Positions 52,833 through 60,962 of a DNA stretch of 64,000 bases are shown here, piece by piece (the first letter of the stretch is position 1; every line of letters starts with the position of its first letter). The notes beneath the pieces were generated by a model that saw only the letters and a list, made by a program, of their open reading frames with translations, did not search any database and was not told where the DNA came from. This DNA is from Micromonospora sp. FIMYZ51 (GTDB lineage Bacteria > Actinomycetota > Actinomycetes > Mycobacteriales > Micromonosporaceae). The stretch is taken from contig NZ_CP134706.1 in assembly GCF_038246755.1 (NCBI RefSeq), positions 2,294,001 to 2,358,000 on the forward strand, in the 5' to 3' direction. The translations under genes were made by a program, and so were the position numbers.

Positions 52833-52910
52833 GCTCACCTGCCCATTGTCACCGGCCGGCAGCGGCGCGGTAACTTTTCGCGGGTGCGACGTACCCTTGG
52901 CGGCGTGACG

Positions 52911-53273
52911 ATGAAGCCCCTCGCCGGCAATCCCCTCCGTATCCCCCTCCGCAAGACCGCCGGGCTGCTGGCCGGCCTCGCGCTCGGCGCGGCCGTGCTG
53001 GCCGGGTGCAGCAGCGAGGGCGCCCGCACCGACTGCCGCCTGGATGCCTGCACGGTCACCTTCGACCGGGGCGTGGACGCCCGGGCCAGCATCTTCGGGG
53101 TGGAGGCCCGACTGGTCGAGGCGCAGGACGACGTGGTCACCATCGAGGTGGCCGGCCAGCAGCTGTCGCTGACGGTCGGCCAGCAGGCCACCGAGGTCGG
53201 TGGGCTCGCGGTCACCCTGGACAGCGTCACCGACTCCGAGGTGAAGGTGGATATCTCGCGCAACCCGGGCTGA
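52911..53273 (+). CDS. Small lipoprotein, unknown function
   Basis: 120-aa exported protein. The signal peptide ends in a lipobox (ALGAAVLAGCSSEG) at about residue 33. The mature part has two cysteines near its start (DCRLDACTVTFDRG) and is all beta-strand in pattern (VTIEVAGQQLSLTVGQQATE, GGLAVTLDSVTDSEVKVDIS). ATG 52911 or GTG 52905 could start it. No family recognised; its position between two unrelated genes gives no hint. Confidence 0.75.
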   Translation: MKPLAGNPLRIPLRKTAGLLAGLALGAAVLAGCSSEGARTDCRLDACTVTFDRGVDARASIFGVEARLVEAQDDVVTIEVAGQQLSLTVGQQATEVGGLAVTLDSVTDSEVKVDISRNPG

Positions 53274-53333
53274 CCTCGACCGGGCGGCGGTGGCGCACGT
53301 TTGGAAATCTTCGCCATCGGAGATTGAGGGCCC

Positions 53334-54155
53334 ATGTCTCTCACCCGGAACGCCGAAGCCACCGCTGCCCGTACGGCCGACAGCCGGTGGCTGGAACTCC
53401 TCGCCCGGGCCGGCTTCATCGGCTACGGGATCGTGCACCTGCTGTTCGGCTGGCTGGCGCTACAGATCGCCTTCGGCAACTCCGCCGACGACGGCGACCA
53501 GTCCGGCGCGCTGCGTACCCTCGCCGCGCAACCCATGGGCAAGTTCCTGGTCATCGCCATCGCGGTCGGTATGGTCGCGATGGCCATCTGGCAGGCCCTC
53601 GAAGCGGCCGTCGGGCACCGCACCGAACGAGGCAACGACCGCCTCAAGGAGCGGATCATCTCGGCCGCCCGGACGGTCATCTACCTCTGGCTGGCCTGGA
53701 CCGCCTGGAAGGTCTTCTCCAACGCCAACTCCGACAGCGCCTCCCAGCAGGAGGAGCTGACCGCTCGGATGATGGAGTCCACCGGCGGTCGGTGGCTGGT
53801 CGGGCTCGCCGGCCTGGCGCTGATCGGGCTCGGCATCGGCATGAGCATCTACGGTTTCCAGAAGAAGTTCATGAAGCGCCTGAAGACCGGCGAGATGAAC
53901 GCCCGGACCAGCCAGCTCGCGCGTCGGCTCGGCATGGCCGGCTACATCTCCCGGGGCAGCGCGTTCGCCGTGACCGGCCTGCTGGTCGTGCTGGCCGCGG
54001 TCAACTACGACCCGGAGCGGGCCCGGGGCCTGGACGCCGCGCTGCGGACGCTGCGTGACCAGCCGTTCGGTACCATCCTGCTGGTGCTCATCGGCCTGGG
54101 CATCGCCGCCTTCGGTGTCTACTGCTTCCTCCAGTCCCGCTACCGCAAGGTCTGA
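53334..54155 (+). CDS. DUF1206 membrane protein
   Basis: 273-aa inner-membrane protein with six hydrophobic helices in internal repeats, each introduced by an aromatic/Gly motif (LARAGFIGYGIVHLLFGWLA and LGMAGYISRGSAFAVTGLLV). This is the DUF1206 signature. Function unknown, but these proteins are common in actinobacteria. ATG 53334 is used. It lies 97 bp upstream of the mechanosensitive channel gene and may be co-expressed. Confidence 0.92.
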   Translation: MSLTRNAEATAARTADSRWLELLARAGFIGYGIVHLLFGWLALQIAFGNSADDGDQSGALRTLAAQPMGKFLVIAIAVGMVAMAIWQALEAAVGHRTERGNDRLKERIISAARTVIYLWLAWTAWKVFSNANSDSASQQEELTARMMESTGGRWLVGLAGLALIGLGIGMSIYGFQKKFMKRLKTGEMNARTSQLARRLGMAGYISRGSAFAVTGLLVVLAAVNYDPERARGLDAALRTLRDQPFGTILLVLIGLGIAAFGVYCFLQSRYRKV

Positions 54156-54252
54156 CTTCTCCACCACCCCCCACGGTGGCCGGTGGCGAGGATCCGAGGC
54201 AACATTGCCCCTTTGTGCGGATCTTGCCGTCGGGTCAGAAGGAGAAGGACAC

Positions 54253-55452
54253 GTGCACAGCTACCTCGTGACGATCGTCGCCGCGTTCGCCGCGGCGGCG
54301 ATCGCCCTTGCCGTGGTCGAGGTGGTCCACCGCCTCATCAGGCGATGGGGTCGTCGGTCGCTGCTGTTGACCGAGCTGGCGGAGCACGCGCACCGCTCCT
54401 TCCAGGTCGCCGCCACCGTGCTCGCCGTACAGTTCGCCATCCGGTTCAGCACCGGGTACGCGGTCGGCACCGGCTGGCGACAGGCCCTGCTGCACATGTT
54501 GGTGCTCGCGGTCATCGCGGCCACCGCCTGGCTGGTCGCCTCGCTGCTGGTGGTGGTGGAGGACACCGCGCTGGCCCGGTTCCGGGTGGACGTGCCGGAC
54601 AACCGGCACGCCCGCCGGGTCCGCACCCAGGTCGTGATGCTGCGCCGGGTGACCATCGTGGTGATCGTCGTGCTCACCGTCGGCGTGATGCTGATGACCT
54701 TCCCCGCGGTGCGCGGCATCGGTGCCGGCGTACTGACCAGTGCCGGTGTGGTCGGTATCGTCGCCGCGCTGGCCGCGCAGAGCCTGCTGGGCAACGTCTT
54801 CGCCGGCCTGCAACTCGCCTTCAGCGACGCGGTCCGCCTCGACGACGTGGTCGTGGTCGAGGGGGAGTGGGGCCGGATCGAGGAGTTGACGCTCAGCTAC
54901 GTGGTGGTGCAGATCTGGGACGACCGGCGGCTGATCCTGCCCACCTCCTACTTCACCAGCACCCCGTTCCAGAACTGGACGCGCACCGAGGCGAAGGTGC
55001 TCGGCACGGCCGAGTTCGAGGTCGACTGGTCGGTCCCGGTGCAGGCCATGCGGGAGGAGTTGCGTCGGCTGGTGGAGAGCACCGAGCTGTGGGACGGCCG
55101 GGTCTGCGTACTCCAGGTCACCGACGCGACCGGCGGCATGATCAAGGTTCGGGCGCTGGTCAGCGCCGGCAGCGCCGGGGCTCTGTGGGACCTGCGCTGC
55201 CTGGTCCGCGAGCATCTGGTGGCCTGGGTACGCGACCAGCGGCCCACCGCGATGCCCCGGCTGCGGACCGAGGTCGGCGACGGTGCCGGCAACCTGCCCT
55301 GGCAGTGGGTGAAGCCCCGGGCCTCGGCCGTCCGCCGCCCCGCCGAGGGCGAGGTCCCGGACGACGCGCGTCTCTTCGGCGGCAGTGACGACGGCGAGGC
55401 CCGCAGCGAAGCCTTCGTCGGCCCCGACGAGACCGCCGAGGCCCGCCGCTGA
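54253..55452 (+). CDS. MscS-type mechanosensitive channel
   Basis: 399-aa membrane channel of the small-conductance MscS family. Four to five N-terminal helices (about 5-30, 50-75, 80-105, 135-160), then the pore helix and beta domain: GIGAGVLTSAGVVGIVAALA, AAQSLLGNVFAGLQLAFSDA (MscS pore signature), VRLDDVVVVEGEWGRIEELT and PFQNWTRTEAK. A long acidic C-terminus. GTG 54253 follows AAGGAGA. It releases solutes on hypo-osmotic shock. Confidence 0.93.
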   Translation: MHSYLVTIVAAFAAAAIALAVVEVVHRLIRRWGRRSLLLTELAEHAHRSFQVAATVLAVQFAIRFSTGYAVGTGWRQALLHMLVLAVIAATAWLVASLLVVVEDTALARFRVDVPDNRHARRVRTQVVMLRRVTIVVIVVLTVGVMLMTFPAVRGIGAGVLTSAGVVGIVAALAAQSLLGNVFAGLQLAFSDAVRLDDVVVVEGEWGRIEELTLSYVVVQIWDDRRLILPTSYFTSTPFQNWTRTEAKVLGTAEFEVDWSVPVQAMREELRRLVESTELWDGRVCVLQVTDATGGMIKVRALVSAGSAGALWDLRCLVREHLVAWVRDQRPTAMPRLRTEVGDGAGNLPWQWVKPRASAVRRPAEGEVPDDARLFGGSDDGEARSEAFVGPDETAEARR

Positions 55453-55478
55453 CCGTTGGCGCGTCGGTCCGTCTGTCG

Positions 55479-55559
55479 CACGCTCTCCGGTCGCTCGTCG
55501 CACGCTCTCCGGTCCGCGGAACTCACGCTCTCCGGTCCGCGGAATCAGCGCTCTCCGGT
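55479..55559. repeat. Four copies of a 22-23-bp repeat with CGCTCTCCGGT core
   Basis: CACGCTCTCCGGT occurs at 55479, 55501 and 55524, with a variant CAGCGCTCTCCGGT at 55546; spacings are 22, 23 and 22 bases. It follows the MscS gene by about 25 bp and lies in the 271-bp gap before the holin-like gene. Confidence 0.85.
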
Positions 55560-55723
55560 TAGCCGGATTCCTGCGGTTACGCCCGAACGGCGACGGTCGA
55601 GGACGTTTGGCGGCGCGTTTGATGGGGACCTGCTGCGACGACGCTTCTGCTCCTTTCCGCTGGACAGGATTGACGGGCAGCGACTTCGGGCATACAGCGC
55701 GGGAACGATGAGAGGGGGACAGC

Positions 55724-56158
55724 ATGGCTGATGTGGCGAACGTCCGCGTCTCCCAGAACGGGAGCGAACCGTCCACCGCCGAGCTGGTCCAGCGGGCGGC
55801 CGAGCAGGTGTCCCGCCTGGTGCGCGACGAACTCGCGCTGGCCCGCGCGGAGCTGACCGCGAAGGGCAAACACGCCGGCATCGGTGCCGGTCTGCTCGCG
55901 GGCGGGGGTGCGCTCGCCTTCTTCGGTCTCGGCGCGCTGATCACCGCCGCGATCCTGCTGTTGGCCCTGGTGCTGCCCGCCTGGGCGGCGGCCCTGATCG
56001 TGGCGGCGGCCCTGTTCCTGGTTGCCGGCGTGCTCGCCCTGATCGGCAAGCGGCAGGTGAACCGGGCGGTTCCGCCGGTGCCGCAGGCGACCGTACGCAG
56101 CCTGCGCGCCGACGTCGACGTGCTCAGCGCCGCGGTCAAGGACAGGGGACGGGCATGA
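55724..56158 (+). CDS. Phage-holin-superfamily III-like membrane protein (DUF1469)
   Basis: 144-aa protein. The N-terminal helix (STAELVQRAAEQVSRLVRDE) is amphipathic; two adjacent transmembrane helices (GAGLLAGGGALAFFGLGALI and AALIVAAALFLVAGVLALIG) and a basic tail match the actinobacterial holin-like family (Phage_holin_3_6). Such chromosomal copies are not from prophage and are commonly in operon with DUF3618 and DUF4235, as here. Overlaps the next gene by 4 bases. Confidence 0.92.
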   Translation: MADVANVRVSQNGSEPSTAELVQRAAEQVSRLVRDELALARAELTAKGKHAGIGAGLLAGGGALAFFGLGALITAAILLLALVLPAWAAALIVAAALFLVAGVLALIGKRQVNRAVPPVPQATVRSLRADVDVLSAAVKDRGRA

Positions 56159-56484
56159 CACGCAACGGAACCGGCGACACCGAGGCGCTGCGGGAGGAGA
56201 TCCGGCGTACCCGGGTCGAGTTGGGCGAGACGATGGAGGCGTTGGCCGCCAAGGCCGACGTCAAGAAGCGACTGAAGTCTTCGGCGGACCAGGCCCGCGA
56301 ACGGGTGCGGGAGCAGGCCGCGCAGACCGTGGCGCGGGTCCGCGCGCAGGCCGGGCTCCGCCATGAGCAGGAGGGGTCCGGCGAGGTCGCGATGCGGTCG
56401 GGTCCGGCGCCGTTCGTGGCTCTCGCGGCCGGCGCGGTGGTTGCCGCAGTGGTGTTGCTGATCATCAGAGGGAGGCGAGGGTGA
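56155..56484 (+). CDS. DUF3618 membrane protein
   Basis: 109-aa protein. Conserved LREEIRRTRVELGETMEALA followed by AKADVKKRLKSSADQARERV is the DUF3618 signature, a coiled helix that ends in one transmembrane helix (APFVALAAGAVVAAVVLLII). Linked by ATGA overlap to the holin-like protein and to the DUF4235 gene, so the three are expressed together. Function unknown, probably cell-envelope stress. Confidence 0.93.
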   Translation: MTRNGTGDTEALREEIRRTRVELGETMEALAAKADVKKRLKSSADQARERVREQAAQTVARVRAQAGLRHEQEGSGEVAMRSGPAPFVALAAGAVVAAVVLLIIRGRRG

Positions 56485-56753
56485 GCAAGGGAATCGGCAA
56501 GGCCGCCTACCGGCCGGTCGGCATCCTGGCCGGCTTCGCCGCTGGTGCACTCGCGGGCGCGATCTTCCGCCAGGTGTGGAAGATGACCGCCGGCGACGGC
56601 GATGCCCCGAACCCGACCGACGAGGACCGTCGATGGGGCGAGATCCTCGCGGCGGCAGCCCTACAGGGAGCCATTTTTTCGGTGGTCCGGGCCGCTGTGG
56701 ACCGGGGCGGAGCGGTCGGGGTGCGCCGACTGACCGGCCGCTGGCCGGACTAG
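56481..56753 (+). CDS. DUF4235 membrane protein
   Basis: 90-aa protein with two hydrophobic segments (RPVGILAGFAAGALAGAIFR and WGEILAAAALQGAIFSVVRA) and a basic C-terminus. The YRPVG and ALQGAIF motifs are typical of DUF4235. Last gene of the three-gene cassette; GTG 56481 overlaps the preceding stop. Confidence 0.9.
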   Translation: MSKGIGKAAYRPVGILAGFAAGALAGAIFRQVWKMTAGDGDAPNPTDEDRRWGEILAAAALQGAIFSVVRAAVDRGGAVGVRRLTGRWPD

Positions 56754-57053
56754 TCACAACGGAAAAACGCGTGGTCAGGCCGCGCTCGCCGGTTCGCTGG
56801 TGAGGGGGCCTTTCGCCGTACCGGACAGCGCCGCCCGGCGGACCTGACGCATCCTTCAGGTCACATGTCGGAGAATTTCGTCGGGTAGGCTGTGCGAAGT
56901 TTTTGCGTACGTGGTTTGCTGTTCCACGCTGTTGCGAGATGGCGTGGGTTGAGAGAAGTTCCCTTCACTGGGGGCCGCCTCAGGCACCGCTGCTCGAAAA
57001 CGGCCAACCGGCCGCACGGCGTGCTCGGCCGCCAGTTTTAGAAGGAGATACAC
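56754..57053. other. 5' leader and promoter region of the cold-shock gene
   Basis: 300 bases before csp. A long untranslated leader is likely. It is richer in short T and A runs than the surrounding DNA (for example GTTTTTGCG at about 56898). It ends in AGAAGGAGATACAC just before ATG, a near-perfect ribosome site. I see no convincing -35/-10 pair, but the length fits a thermoregulated leader. Confidence 0.5.
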
Positions 57054-57257
57054 ATGGCGCAGGGAACCGTGAAGTGGTTCAACGCTGACAAGGGCTTCGG
57101 CTTCATCACCGTCGACGGCGGGGGTGCTGACGTGTTCGTCCACTTCTCGGCCATCCAGACCAGCGGCTACCGCACGCTGGAGGAGAACCAGCGGGTGGAG
57201 TTCGAGATCGCCCAGGGCCAGAAGGGTCCGCAGGCCGAGCAGGTCCGCCCCCTCTGA
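57054..57257 (+). CDS. Cold-shock protein CspA-family
   Basis: 67-aa single OB-fold RNA chaperone. [20 protein letters not shown] (RNP1-type), [20 protein letters not shown] (RNP2-type VFVHFS), and [20 protein letters not shown] are invariant in actinobacterial Csps. It melts RNA secondary structure. A strong ribosome site and a hairpin terminator frame the gene, so it is a single transcript. Confidence 0.96.
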   Translation: MAQGTVKWFNADKGFGFITVDGGGADVFVHFSAIQTSGYRTLEENQRVEFEIAQGQKGPQAEQVRPL

Positions 57258-57312
57258 GTGGTGCCGGCCGGTGACCGCCGGCAATGGGTGATCCGACCAC
57301 TCGGATCGAGCG

Positions 57313-57344
57313 AAGCCCCGCATCCCGTCCGGGACGCGGGGCTT
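57313..57344 (+). terminator. Intrinsic terminator after csp
   Basis: 14-bp stem with one G-U or mismatch position (57313-57326 with 57331-57344, AAGCCCCGC/GCGGGGCTT ends) and a GTCC loop, followed by TTTCC. Confidence 0.88.
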
Positions 57345-57432
57345 TCCGCGTCTGTGACTCCCGTCCGCTGTGCCTCGGTGTCACCGCCGCACCGGTGGGA
57401 AACGCCAGGCATCGGGCCTTCCCACCGGTCGC

Positions 57433-57627
57433 TCAGCGGCGACCGCGGGCCCGGGCACCGAGCCAGAGCAGGACCGCGCCGGCCAGCATCAGCACCGCGC
57501 CGACCATCGCCCAGACCCGCTTGTCGGTGAGCACACTGCCCTCGACGTAGCCGAGACCCTGCACGGTCCAGAGTGCACCCACGACCACGGCCAGCAGACC
57601 GAGGGTGAGGCGGAACCAGCCACTCAT
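57433..57627 (-). CDS. Small two-TM membrane protein
   Basis: 64-aa protein starting at ATG 57627 behind GAGGGAGG. Two hydrophobic helices (LTLGLLAVVVGALWTVQGLG and AMVGAVLMLAGAVLLWLGAR) with a short polar loop and a basic tail. Typical of short actinobacterial membrane proteins of unknown function. Downstream of the aldo/keto reductase gene on the same strand by 53 bp. Confidence 0.78.
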   Translation of the reverse strand: MSGWFRLTLGLLAVVVGALWTVQGLGYVEGSVLTDKRVWAMVGAVLMLAGAVLLWLGARARGRR

Positions 57628-57680
57628 CGCGACCTCCCTCTGCCGGGACCCGTCGGCGGTCACTGCACCCGGCGCGTCGG

Positions 57681-58664
57681 TCACCATCGGTGGTGCACCT
57701 GCGGACGGATCAGGTCGTCGTATACCGCGCTCACCTGCGCCAGTTCCGTCGTGGACAGTGCCGGCTGGTCGGCCACGGCGGCGTTGGCGCGGGCCTGTGC
57801 CGCGTCGCGGGCACCGGGGATGACCACGGTGACCCCCGCCTGGTCCAGCACCCAGCGCAGCGCGAACTGGGCAGTCGTGCGGTCGTCGCCGACCAGGGGG
57901 GCGAGCCGGCGGACGGCGGCCAGCCCGGTGGCGAAGTCGACGCCGGAGAAGGTCTCGCCCACGTCGAACGCCTCGCCGTGCCGGTTGAACGAGCGGTGGT
58001 CGTCGGCGGGGAAGGTGGTCTGCTCGTCGTAGCGGCCGGAGAGCAACCCGCTGGCCAGCGGTACGCGGGCGATGATGCCGACCCCGGCGGCGGCAGCGGC
58101 CGGCAGCACCCGCTCCAGCGGCTTGTGCCGCAGCGCGTTCAGGATGATCTGGACGCTGGCCACCCCGGGGCGGGCGATCGCGGTGAGCGCCTCGTCGCAG
58201 GTCTCCACGCTGACGCCGTACGCGGCGATCCGCTTCTCGGCGACCAGGGTGTCGAGGGCGTCGAAGACCGCGTCGTCGGCGAAGACCACCGTCGGCGGGC
58301 AGTGCAACTGCACCAGGTCCAGGGTGTCCACCCCGAGGTTGCGCCGGGACCGGTCGGTCCACTGCCGGAAATTGTCCACGGTGTACGCCTCGGGGGTCTG
58401 CGGCACGCGGCGGCCCATCTTGGTCGCCACCGTCAGCCCGGCGTCGGGGTGCGCCGCGAGGAACCGGCCGATCAGCTGTTCGCTGCGTCCGTCGCCGTAC
58501 ACGTCGGCGGTGTCCAGGAAGGTGACGCCGGCCTCGACCGCGGCAGTCAGCACCGCCATCGCGTCGTCCTCGGTGACCGTGCCCCAGTCGGCGCCGAGCT
58601 GCCAGGCGCCGAGGCCGACCACGCCTACCTGCCGACCCAGCCGGGGGAAGCTGCGTTGTTCCAT
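57681..58664 (-). CDS. Aldo/keto reductase
   Basis: 327-aa NADPH-dependent reductase with the AKR barrel. GLGAWQLGADWG, FLDTADVYGDGRSEQLIGRF (catalytic Asp and Tyr), VATKMGRRVPQ (Lys), LVQLHCPP (His) and IPGARDAAQARANAAV (cofactor loop) are visible. The substrate is unknown; this subgroup includes various sugar and aldehyde reductases. Its start faces the Tam-like gene. Confidence 0.92.
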   Translation of the reverse strand: MEQRSFPRLGRQVGVVGLGAWQLGADWGTVTEDDAMAVLTAAVEAGVTFLDTADVYGDGRSEQLIGRFLAAHPDAGLTVATKMGRRVPQTPEAYTVDNFRQWTDRSRRNLGVDTLDLVQLHCPPTVVFADDAVFDALDTLVAEKRIAAYGVSVETCDEALTAIARPGVASVQIILNALRHKPLERVLPAAAAAGVGIIARVPLASGLLSGRYDEQTTFPADDHRSFNRHGEAFDVGETFSGVDFATGLAAVRRLAPLVGDDRTTAQFALRWVLDQAGVTVVIPGARDAAQARANAAVADQPALSTTELAQVSAVYDDLIRPQVHHRW

Positions 58665-58761
58665 ACGGGTGAGCCTAGTGATCCGCCTTGCCCCGCCCGT
58701 GGCCGGGCCGTACGCTTAACAAGACGGACGTACGGTTTGTAAGAGTTGACGCGGAGGCATG

Positions 58762-59547
58762 ATGTGGGATCCGACCGCCTACCAGCGCTACGGCGACGAG
58801 CGGTCCCGACCGTTTCACGACCTGCTCGCCCGGGTCGGTGCCGAGCATCCCCGAACGGTCGTCGACCTCGGGTGCGGCCCCGGCACCCTGACCGCCACCC
58901 TCGCCGAGCGCTGGCCCGGTAGCCGGATCGTCGGGCTGGACTCCTCGGCGCAGATGATCGCGCGGGCCAGCGAGCTGACCGCTCCGGTCACCTTCGAGCT
59001 GGCCGACGTACGCCACTGGCACCCCGATGAGCGTACCGACGTGGTGGTCAGCAACGCAGCCTTGCAATGGGTACCCGGTCACCGCGAGTTGCTCACCCGC
59101 TGGGCCGGCGAGCTGCCCGCCGGTGCCTGGCTGGCGGTGCAGGTGCCCGGCAACTTCGACGCAGCCTCGCACCGGCTGCTGCGCGAGGTGGCCGCGCACG
59201 CCACGTGGCGGGCGGCGCTGGCCGGGCTGCTGCGCGCCACGCCGGTCGCCGAACCGGTCGAGTACGCCTCGACGCTTGCCGATGCCGGCTGCGCGGTGGA
59301 CGCCTGGGAGACTACCTACGTGCACCTGCTGCCGGCCCGCCCCGACGCCGAACACCCGGTGCTGACCTGGCTGGAGGGCACCGCGCTACGCCCGGTCCGG
59401 GCCGCGCTCGACGCCGCCGGCTGGGCCGCCTTCCGGGCCGCCCTTGAGGTACGTCTGGCCGAGGCGTACCCGGTGCGGCGCGGGCGGGTGTACTTTCCGT
59501 TCCGCCGGATCTTCGTCGTCGCCCGAACCGGCGCGTTGCCCGGGTGA
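58762..59547 (+). CDS. tam: Trans-aconitate 2-methyltransferase-like
   Basis: 261-aa SAM-dependent methyltransferase. WDPTAYQRYGDERSRPFHDL at the start, SAM motif TVVDLGCGPGTLTATLAERW, DSSAQMIARA, and SNAALQWVPGHRELLTRWAG match Tam, which methylates trans-aconitate and so detoxifies this aconitase inhibitor. ATG 58762 gives the family start (MWDP) and is 4 bases from GGAGG; ATG 58759 is too close. Divergent from the aldo/keto reductase. Confidence 0.9.
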   Translation: MWDPTAYQRYGDERSRPFHDLLARVGAEHPRTVVDLGCGPGTLTATLAERWPGSRIVGLDSSAQMIARASELTAPVTFELADVRHWHPDERTDVVVSNAALQWVPGHRELLTRWAGELPAGAWLAVQVPGNFDAASHRLLREVAAHATWRAALAGLLRATPVAEPVEYASTLADAGCAVDAWETTYVHLLPARPDAEHPVLTWLEGTALRPVRAALDAAGWAAFRAALEVRLAEAYPVRRGRVYFPFRRIFVVARTGALPG

Positions 59548-59590
59548 GCCGCCGGACCCGCGCCAACCGACCCTGCGTACAGGAGCACCA

Positions 59591-60613
59591 GTGACCGAGC
59601 TGCGTACCTTCATCGCCGGACTGCCCAAGGTGGAGCTGCACGTGCACCACGTCGGCTCCGCCTCGCCCCGGATCGTGGCCGAGTTGGCCGCCCGGCACGA
59701 GGGGCAGAGCCCGGTTCCCGCCGACCCGCAGCTGCTGGCCGACTACTTCGTCTTCCGCGACTTCGCACACTTCATCGAGCTGTACCTCAGCGTCGTGGAC
59801 CTGATCCGGGACCAGGAGGACGTCTGGCTCCTCACCCACGAGGTGGCCCGGGAGCTGGCCCGCCAGCAGGTCCGCTACGCCGAGCTGACGGTCACGCCGT
59901 ACTCGCACGTCAAGCGCGGCATCCCCGCACCGGCGTTCTGTGAGGCGATCGAGGACGCCCGCAAGCGGGCCGCCGCGGACTTCGGCATCGAGCTGCGGTG
60001 GTGTTTCGACATCCCGGGCGAGGCCGGCCTACCGGCGGCCGAGGAGACGCTGCGAATCTGCCTGGACGAACGCCCGGACGGGCTGATCAGCTTCGGTCTG
60101 GGTGGCCCCGAGATCGGGGTACCGAGGCCGCAGTTCAAGCCGTACTTCGACCGGGCCCGGGCGGCCGGGCTGCACTCCGTGCCGCACGCCGGGGAGACCA
60201 CCGGCCCGCAGACCGTCTGGGACGCGCTGCGCGAGCTGGGCGCCGAGCGGATCGGCCACGGCATCTTCGCCGCCGAGGACCCGCAACTGCTCGCGTACCT
60301 CGCCGAGCGTCAGATCCCGTTGGAGGTCTGCCCGACCTCCAACGTGCGGACCCGCGCGGTGCCCCGGATCGAGGAGCACCCGCTGCCCCGGCTGGTCGAG
60401 GCCGGGGTGCTGGTCACCATCAACTCGGACGATCCGCCGATGTTCGGCACCACCCTCGACGACGAGTACGCGGTGGCCGCCGGCCTGCTCGACGCCGGCC
60501 CGGGGCAGGTGGCGCAGCTGGCCCGTAACGCGGTGGACGCCTCGTTCCTCGACGAGGCCGGCAAGCGGCGGATCGGCGCGGAGATCGACACCTACCTGCG
60601 CACCCACGGCTGA
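59591..60613 (+). CDS. add: Adenosine deaminase
   Basis: 340-aa zinc amidohydrolase deaminating adenosine or a related purine. Zinc ligands: LPKVELHVHHVGSA (HxH), HSVPHAGETTGP (His and Glu), CPTSNVRTRAVP and TINSDDPPMFGT (Asp pair). RIGHG carries the substrate His. The HVHHVGSAS variant is typical of actinomycete adenosine deaminases, but aminofutalosine deaminase has a similar pattern, so the substrate is likely rather than certain. GTG 59591 has AGGAG 6 bases before. Confidence 0.9.
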   Translation: MTELRTFIAGLPKVELHVHHVGSASPRIVAELAARHEGQSPVPADPQLLADYFVFRDFAHFIELYLSVVDLIRDQEDVWLLTHEVARELARQQVRYAELTVTPYSHVKRGIPAPAFCEAIEDARKRAAADFGIELRWCFDIPGEAGLPAAEETLRICLDERPDGLISFGLGGPEIGVPRPQFKPYFDRARAAGLHSVPHAGETTGPQTVWDALRELGAERIGHGIFAAEDPQLLAYLAERQIPLEVCPTSNVRTRAVPRIEEHPLPRLVEAGVLVTINSDDPPMFGTTLDDEYAVAAGLLDAGPGQVAQLARNAVDASFLDEAGKRRIGAEIDTYLRTHG

Positions 60614-60962
60614 GGAGTCCAGCGCCTCGGCGGGCGGGCGGTGGGCCCGGTCGTGCCGGGCGGTGTCGACGAAGGACCGAAGTGGCGCGCGGCGGGAGGG
60701 TGTGGTGTGGGGGGACCGTTTCTCCCGCCGCGCGCACGGCCCCACCGGCCGATTGCGCTGGGAGCGAAGGGCCGGTGGAACTACTGGGTTCGCCGACTGA
60801 TCCTGGCAGCCCGATGCGGCAGGTGGTGTGGCGTTAAGTCGGATCTAAGGAAGACTTGTGCCCCCACACAGCCCACGCCCTCCGGCCCGGCACCGCCCGC
60901 GCGGTTGAACCCGCACCGCCCGCGTCGTCGGGCCCGACACCGGTGGCCGGCGCGGGGCCGGT
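60614..60962. other. 349-bp convergent intergenic region
   Basis: Lies between add and the sensor kinase gene. Apart from the hairpin at 60685-60735 I see no ORF with coding character and no clear promoter, though GGCGTTAAG followed by a short A-rich stretch at about 60833-60855 is unusual. Confidence 0.5.
60685..60735. terminator. Terminator-like inverted repeat after add
   Basis: Perfect 14-bp arms GCGCGCGGCGGGAG (60685-60698) and its complement (60722-60735) with a 23-base GT-rich loop. Located 72 bp past add. Confidence 0.7.

Noticed and set aside
55724..56158. Prophage because of a holin-family protein
   Set aside because: There is no other phage gene nearby, and chromosomal holin-like proteins with DUF3618/DUF4235 are common in actinobacteria.
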